Positions 59,441 through 64,000 of a DNA stretch of 64,000 nucleotides are shown piece after piece. The position numbers were made by a program, and so were the translations under genes. The notes beneath the pieces are model-generated. The model searched no databases and was not told the origin of the DNA. It saw only the letters and a program-made list of their open reading frames with translations. Origin of the DNA: an uncultured Erythrobacter sp. (GTDB lineage Bacteria; Pseudomonadota; Alphaproteobacteria; Sphingomonadales; Sphingomonadaceae). Location of the stretch: positions 1,957,501 to 2,021,500 of the forward strand of contig NZ_CANMPJ010000001.1 of NCBI RefSeq assembly GCF_947499705.1. The letters are read 5' to 3'. Each line of letters begins with the position of its first letter. Within the stretch, counting starts at the first letter, position 1.

Positions 59441-61732
59441 TTAGTCCTTCAGGAAGTCGGGCATTGATGCCGGGCCGTCATTTCCGCCCTTGTCGCCGCC
59501 ACCGCCGCCGCCTTCGCGGCGCGGACCGCGACCACGACCGCCACGGCGATCACCGCCGCCTCGTGGGCCACGGCCACCCTTGTCACCGCGCGGTTCGCGC
59601 GGCGGGCGGGTGTCTTCCAGCTCTTCACCAGTTTCCTGATCAACGACCCGCATCGAAAGGCGGACCTTGCCGCGCTGATCGATCTCGAGGACCTTGACCT
59701 TTACTTCCTGGCCTTCGCTGACGACGTCGGTCACCTTCTCGACACGCTCGTTCTTCATTTCGGAGACGTGGACGAGACCGTCCTTGCCGCCCATGAAGTT
59801 CACGAATGCGCCGAAATCGACGATGTTTACGACCTTGCCTTCGTAGATTTTACCGACTTCAGCCTCTTCGGTGATGCCTTCAATCCACTTTTTCGCAGCC
59901 GCAATCTCATCGGCGTTCGAAGAGCTGATCTTGATCGTGCCTTCGTCGTCGATGTCGACCTTGGCGCCGGTTTCAGCGACGATTTCACGGATCACCTTGC
60001 CGCCCGTGCCGATAACGTCGCGGATCTTTGACTTGTCGATCTGCATCGTTTCGATACGCGGAGCGTGCTTGCTGACTTCACCGCGCGATGCGCCGAGAGC
60101 TTCGGTCATCTTGCCGAGGATGTGCGCACGGCCGGCTTTCGCCTGCTCCAGAGCCTGAGTCATGATTTCCTGCGTGATGCCGGCAACCTTGATGTCCATC
60201 TGCAGGCTGGTGATGCCTTCTTCCGAACCGGCCACCTTGAAGTCCATATCGCCGAGGTGATCTTCATCACCAAGGATGTCGGACAAGACGGTGAACTCGT
60301 CACCTTCAAGGATCAGGCCCATCGCAATGCCCGAAACCGGACGCTTCAGCGGAACGCCTGCATCCATCATCGAGAGCGAGCCACCGCAAACTGTCGCCAT
60401 CGAAGACGAGCCGTTGGACTCGGTAATGTCTGACAGAACGCGGATTGTGTACGGGAAGTCTTCCGTCGTCGGCAGAACCGGGTGCAGCGCGCGATAGGCG
60501 AGCTTTCCGTGGCCGGTCTCGCGGCGGCTGGTGAAGCCGAAACGACCCACTTCGCCGACCGAATAGGGCGGGAAGTTATAGTGTAGCATGAAGTTGTTGT
60601 ACGAGAGGCCTTCCAGCCCGTCGATCATCTGCTCTGCGTCCTTCGTGCCCAATGTGGTGGTGCAAATCGCCTGCGTTTCACCGCGGGTGAACAGCGCCGA
60701 ACCGTGGGTGCGTGGAAGCAAACCAACCATCGCCTCGATCGGGCGAACTTCGTCGGTCTTACGGCCATCGATACGCTGACCATCCTTGAGGATCGCCTTG
60801 CGAACGATGTCGCTTTCCAGCTTCTTCACGAGCTTCAGGATGCCCATATATTGGCCGGGATCGCTTTCAGCGAGATCGGCGTAATGGTCGCGCGCTTTGG
60901 CACGAGCGGCATTGACTGCATCCTGACGTTCGCTTTTCTCGGTGATCTTGTAGGCAGCAGCCAGATCGTCACCGATGACACCGCGCAGCTCTTCGAGAGC
61001 GGCGCTCTTGTCTTCGACCGGATCGAGTTCCCAAGGGTCCTTGGCGGCTTGCTCAGCGAGATCGATGATCGCGCCGATAACCTTGCGGCTTTCTTCGTGA
61101 GCGAACATCACCGCGCCGAGCATCTGCTCTTCGGTCAGTTCCTTGGCTTCGGATTCGACCATCATCACTGCGTCTTGCGTCGCAGCAACCACGAGATCGA
61201 GATTACCTTCTTCACCCAGAGCATCTGTGACGGTCGGGTTGAGGATATATTCGCCATCGTTCGAGTAACCCACGCGTGCTGCGCCGATTGGACCCATGAA
61301 TGGCAGGCCGGAAATGGTCAGAGCAGCCGATGCCGCAATCATCGCAAGAATGTCTGGCTCGGTCTCACCATCATAGGAAAGGACCTGACAGATCACGTTG
61401 ATTTCGTTGTAGAACCCTTCAGGGAACAGCGGGCGACATGGACGGTCGATCAGACGCGACGTGAGTGTTTCTTTTTCAGTGGCGCGGCCTTCGCGCTTGA
61501 AGAAGCCACCCGGAATACGTCCGGCGGACGAGAATTTTTCCTGGTAGTGGACGGTGAGCGGGAAGAAGTCCTGGCCTTCTTTCACCGACTTGGCGGCGGT
61601 CACGGCGCACAGCACCACTGTTTCGCCATAAGTGGCCAAAACGGCGCCGTCTGCTTGACGGGCGATCTGACCTGTTTCCAGAGTGAGGGTTTTTCCGCCC
61701 CACTCCAGCGATACGGTTTTCTTGTCGAACAT
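59441..61732 (-). CDS. pnp: Polyribonucleotide nucleotidyltransferase (PNPase)
   Basis: PNPase of 763 residues, a phosphorolytic 3'-5' exoribonuclease and degradosome part. Two RNase PH domains (about 1-230 and 310-555; [22 protein letters not shown] block [16 protein letters not shown], and [21 protein letters not shown]) flank an alpha-helical domain. A KH domain (about 560-620, [18 protein letters not shown]) and an S1 domain (about 628-700, [18 protein letters not shown]) follow. The C-terminal tail is very rich in Gly and Arg (about 715-750), which may bind RNA or RNase E. AAGGAAAATAC precedes the ATG. It is the third gene of the truB-rpsO-pnp order. Confidence 0.97.
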   Translation of the reverse strand: MFDKKTVSLEWGGKTLTLETGQIARQADGAVLATYGETVVLCAVTAAKSVKEGQDFFPLTVHYQEKFSSAGRIPGGFFKREGRATEKETLTSRLIDRPCRPLFPEGFYNEINVICQVLSYDGETEPDILAMIAASAALTISGLPFMGPIGAARVGYSNDGEYILNPTVTDALGEEGNLDLVVAATQDAVMMVESEAKELTEEQMLGAVMFAHEESRKVIGAIIDLAEQAAKDPWELDPVEDKSAALEELRGVIGDDLAAAYKITEKSERQDAVNAARAKARDHYADLAESDPGQYMGILKLVKKLESDIVRKAILKDGQRIDGRKTDEVRPIEAMVGLLPRTHGSALFTRGETQAICTTTLGTKDAEQMIDGLEGLSYNNFMLHYNFPPYSVGEVGRFGFTSRRETGHGKLAYRALHPVLPTTEDFPYTIRVLSDITESNGSSSMATVCGGSLSMMDAGVPLKRPVSGIAMGLILEGDEFTVLSDILGDEDHLGDMDFKVAGSEEGITSLQMDIKVAGITQEIMTQALEQAKAGRAHILGKMTEALGASRGEVSKHAPRIETMQIDKSKIRDVIGTGGKVIREIVAETGAKVDIDDEGTIKISSSNADEIAAAKKWIEGITEEAEVGKIYEGKVVNIVDFGAFVNFMGGKDGLVHVSEMKNERVEKVTDVVSEGQEVKVKVLEIDQRGKVRLSMRVVDQETGEELEDTRPPREPRGDKGGRGPRGGGDRRGGRGRGPRREGGGGGGDKGGNDGPASMPDFLKD

Positions 61733-61926
61733 GTATTTTCCTTTTGACCCACGCCGCCTGATTGCGTGCGCGGGGCCTATGTTGTCTGGTCGTATCGCGG
61801 TCGCAGAAACCGGTATCCACTTTCTGCTGCGATACTCCCAATTCCGGGTATGCCGTCCCGGTCCGGTGTGGGGTCTTTTCTAGCCCCTAGGCCCGCGAAC
61901 CGGATGTTCGCAGCCCCATATGCAAG

Positions 61927-61950
61927 AAGCGGCCCATGAGCGGGCCGCTT
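61927..61950 (-). terminator. Hairpin after rpsO (terminator or processing site)
   Basis: Stem AAGCGGCCC / GGGCCGCTT (9 bp) with a 6-base loop, nine bases after the rpsO stop. The minus-strand follow-on TTCTTGC is a poor T-run, so attenuation or RNase processing between rpsO and pnp is possible. Confidence 0.6.
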
Positions 61951-61959
61951 CCAAAACTC

Positions 61960-62229
61960 TTATTTGCGGAGACCCAGCTTCTGGATCAGTGCGTTGTACC
62001 GCTCGACGTCTTTCTTCTTGAGATAGGCGAGCAGGTTACGGCGCTTGTTGACCATCATCAGAAGGCCGCGGCGCGAATGGTTGTCTTTGTGGTTACCTTT
62101 GAAGTGGTCAGTCAGGTTGCGGATGCGCTGTGTGAGGATCGCGACCTGGACTTCCGGACTTCCGGTGTCGCCCTTGCCCTGGGCGTTGTCTTTGATGATT
62201 TTTGCTTTTTCTTCGGCGGTTACCGACAT
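61960..62229 (-). CDS. rpsO: 30S ribosomal protein S15
   Basis: Ribosomal protein uS15, 89 residues, the standard length. The family signature is clear: [36 protein letters not shown] and [15 protein letters not shown]. It binds 16S rRNA in the platform and is needed for early 30S assembly. The gene follows truB by 12 bp and precedes pnp by 227 bp, the conserved bacterial order. A purine-rich AAGAAAGAAAAG serves as ribosome-binding site. Autoregulation of the mRNA by S15 is known in other bacteria, but no leader fold was identified here. Confidence 0.98.
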   Translation of the reverse strand: MSVTAEEKAKIIKDNAQGKGDTGSPEVQVAILTQRIRNLTDHFKGNHKDNHSRRGLLMMVNKRRNLLAYLKKKDVERYNALIQKLGLRK

Positions 62230-62241
62230 ATCTTTTCTTTC

Positions 62242-63225
62242 TTACTCAGCGACATCGGGAAGGTTGAAGCCCCGGACCACTTTGGTCCTACCGTCTGAAA
62301 TCTCCACTAGCGCCACCGGCACATTGTCCAGCATCGCACAGTAAAGCCCAGATGGTTGGGGCAGCTCAGACAAGACCCGGCCCTGTCGGACCGCCTGCGC
62401 GTCTGTCTGATTGAGGTGAAGGGCCGGGATGTCGTCCAGCCCCGCCCCTAACGGCAGGAGGAGGTCTTCAATGGGCGCGCCTCTACCGATTTCGTTGAGT
62501 TTGTCCAGCGAAATCGCTTGGGATTCGGTGAAAGGCCCCGCTTTGATGCGACGTAAATAGGTAACGTGGCCAACCGTTCCAAGAGCTCGCGCGATATCGC
62601 GGGCTAGCGAACGTATGTAAGTGCCCTTCGAAACATGCGCTGTCAGGGTGATGCTGTCTGCCATTTCGAGCGGTGCAGAAGGGTCATACGGATCGGGGCG
62701 GCCTGCAGTGGTTTGGAAGGCTGAGACAAGCTCCCCCTCCCCGGCATAGCCCGATCCAATGGTGAGTGAATGAATCGTCACGTGGCGTGATTTAAGTTCG
62801 ACCACTTCGCCAGCACGTGCCCGGTCATATGCCCGCTTGCCATCGACTTTGAGCGCTGAGTAAGCGGGTGGCACTTGCTCAATCGGGCCGGTGAAATGTT
62901 CAAGCACTGCCGCAATCGCGGCCATCGGCGGGAATCGATCGACACGCTGGGTGACCTCACCCTCTGTATCGAGCGTATCAGTCTCGACCCCGAACTGGAT
63001 CGTGAACTCATAGATTTTGCTGGCATCCAGCATGCGCCCGGCCAGCTTGGTCGCCTCACCCAGTGCAATCGGCAGCACGCCCTCGGCCAAGGGATCGAGC
63101 GTCCCGCCGTGACCGACCTTGCTCTTGGGATAGCCACCTTCGCGCAGATTTCGCTTCACCGCTGCCACCGCCTGCGTCGAGCCCAACCCACGCGGTTTAT
63201 CAAGGATCAACCAGCCATTCACCAT
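62242..63225 (-). CDS. truB: tRNA pseudouridine(55) synthase TruB
   Basis: TruB-family enzyme of 327 residues that converts U55 of tRNAs to pseudouridine. The N-terminus NGWLILDKPRGLGSTQAV is typical, and the catalytic Asp44 is in GHGGTLDPLAEGVLP. Further motifs are GPIEQVPPAYSALKVDGKRAY and GTYIRSLARDIA, the family's RNA-binding blocks. The ATG at 63225 was chosen; the frame runs back to a TTG at 63252 but the family starts near MVNGW. It heads the truB-rpsO-pnp cluster. rbfA and infB, its usual upstream partners, are not next to it: the gene upstream is divergent and unrelated. Confidence 0.96.
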   Translation of the reverse strand: MVNGWLILDKPRGLGSTQAVAAVKRNLREGGYPKSKVGHGGTLDPLAEGVLPIALGEATKLAGRMLDASKIYEFTIQFGVETDTLDTEGEVTQRVDRFPPMAAIAAVLEHFTGPIEQVPPAYSALKVDGKRAYDRARAGEVVELKSRHVTIHSLTIGSGYAGEGELVSAFQTTAGRPDPYDPSAPLEMADSITLTAHVSKGTYIRSLARDIARALGTVGHVTYLRRIKAGPFTESQAISLDKLNEIGRGAPIEDLLLPLGAGLDDIPALHLNQTDAQAVRQGRVLSELPQPSGLYCAMLDNVPVALVEISDGRTKVVRGFNLPDVAE

Positions 63226-63333
63226 GCGGCGCGCTCTAGGGATGTGAGCCAAGAGCGTCCAGTCACAGACTTAGGGGATTTCCGAAAGGTCCTGGCACGC
63301 CCTGAATTTACTGTGCTGTGGCAGTTAGGGCCC

Positions 63334-64000
63334 ATGAAACTGATCATTCATCCCGGCCTGCACAAAACCGGATCGACCTATCTTCAGCATGTGCTGAACA
63401 CCAACCACGCGCAGCTTACGGCGCGCGGAGTGTGGTATCAGCCGCAGCAAGGCTACCCCGCGCATCACAGCGCGGCTTGGCAAATCCTGTGCGGTGATCC
63501 CGAGCCTCTGGTGACAATGATCGAAGAAGCGCGGGCCGCCAATTGCCACACATTGATCCTGTCTTCGGAAGACCTCGAAGGCGCGCTCTATGATGACCGG
63601 CCGCTGCACGCGATCGACGATGCGACCAACCAGACTGAGGTTCGCGACATTGAATGGCATGTCGTCCTGCGCGATCCCGGTGAGGCCTTTGCCAGCCTGT
63701 TCGCGCAGTTGCAGCATCACGTCTATGCCGACGCTTTCCAGCTGTTCTTCGATGTGCTGCGACGTGGCTTTGTGCATATGGCGGCACCCATGCCCGATAC
63801 CGGCACGCCCTACTGGTATTACAGCTTCGACCACCTCAACGATCTTGGTCGGCTGGAAAAGCGTGCAGGCGCCCCGGTCATTGCCCACGATTTCGCCGCA
63901 AAGGCCGCTTTTCCGGGCGCTGCGATCCTCGAACAGCTTGGCGTACTCGACGCCATATCAGCCCTCCCCGGCCCCGAAGCGCGCAATGCCCGGCCAAGCC
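63334..64000 (+). CDS. Sulfotransferase-like protein, partial
   Basis: The first 222 residues of a gene cut by the window end. The N-terminus LIIHPGLHKTGSTYLQHVLN carries the 5'-phosphosulfate-binding loop (HKTGSTYLQ) of the P-loop sulfotransferase family, and HVVLRDPGEAFASLFAQ resembles the second (3'-phosphate-binding) motif. No signal peptide is seen, so it should act in the cytoplasm on an unknown acceptor. It is divergent from truB with a 108-bp gap. The catalytic region beyond residue 222 cannot be checked. Confidence 0.8.
   Translation, partial: MKLIIHPGLHKTGSTYLQHVLNTNHAQLTARGVWYQPQQGYPAHHSAAWQILCGDPEPLVTMIEEARAANCHTLILSSEDLEGALYDDRPLHAIDDATNQTEVRDIEWHVVLRDPGEAFASLFAQLQHHVYADAFQLFFDVLRRGFVHMAAPMPDTGTPYWYYSFDHLNDLGRLEKRAGAPVIAHDFAAKAAFPGAAILEQLGVLDAISALPGPEARNARPS

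Overview
The window looks like chromosomal DNA of an alphaproteobacterium, most likely a marine or freshwater sphingomonad of the Erythrobacter/Altererythrobacter type. The signs are moderately high GC, a GcrA cell-cycle regulator (an alphaproteobacterial protein), large TonB-dependent receptors of the Xanthomonas/Caulobacter type, tryptophan-halogenase-like proteins beside such a receptor, HspQ, and a truB-rpsO-pnp core block. No phage, insertion sequence, CRISPR array or origin was seen.

Region 1 (1-19379) is a starch/maltodextrin utilization locus. It holds a GH97 alpha-glucosidase (cut by the window start), an FG-GAP/ASPIC-UnbV lipoprotein, a GH13 lipoprotein, an SLC45-type MFS sugar transporter, a secreted GH13 amylase, a cytoplasmic GH13 alpha-glucosidase, a LacI regulator, two flavin-dependent-halogenase-like proteins, a TonB-dependent receptor, a DUF6445 protein and an esterase. 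A 14-bp palindrome of the form TGCAAA-NN-TTTGCA stands before each catabolic transcription unit and is the likely operator of the LacI protein. The inferred route is receptor uptake, periplasmic trimming, MFS import and cytoplasmic hydrolysis to glucose.

Region 2 (19380-29855) encodes a giant RTX extracellular nuclease, the two inner-membrane parts of a type I secretion system in the opposite orientation, and a Crp/Fnr-type regulator.

Region 3 (29860-33973) is a three-gene unit: a TIR-TM-TPR protein, an unknown membrane-anchored protein and a TPR plus SLOG-like protein. It resembles a conflict or signalling system.

Region 4 (34148-44612) is a catabolic regulon with a second TonB receptor, an isochorismatase-family amidohydrolase, a GntR/FCD regulator, a class III CoA-transferase, an HMG-CoA-lyase-like enzyme and hydantoinase/oxoprolinase subunits A and B. 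Two TTGTATACAA palindromes mark its divergent promoters.

Region 5 (44655-53114) is the most unusual. A five-gene operon encodes a small membrane protein, an SPFH/zinc-ribbon protein, a zinc-ribbon/FHA protein, a zinc-ribbon Ser/Thr kinase and a papain-like protease. A membrane protein and a lipoprotein are divergent from it.

Region 6 (53458-64000) is housekeeping: tRNA-Ser(CGA), hspQ, an ABC-2 permease, gcrA, DUF1993 and DUF481 proteins, a spermidine-synthase-like protein, an aspartoacylase-family protein, pnp, rpsO, truB and a partial sulfotransferase-like gene.
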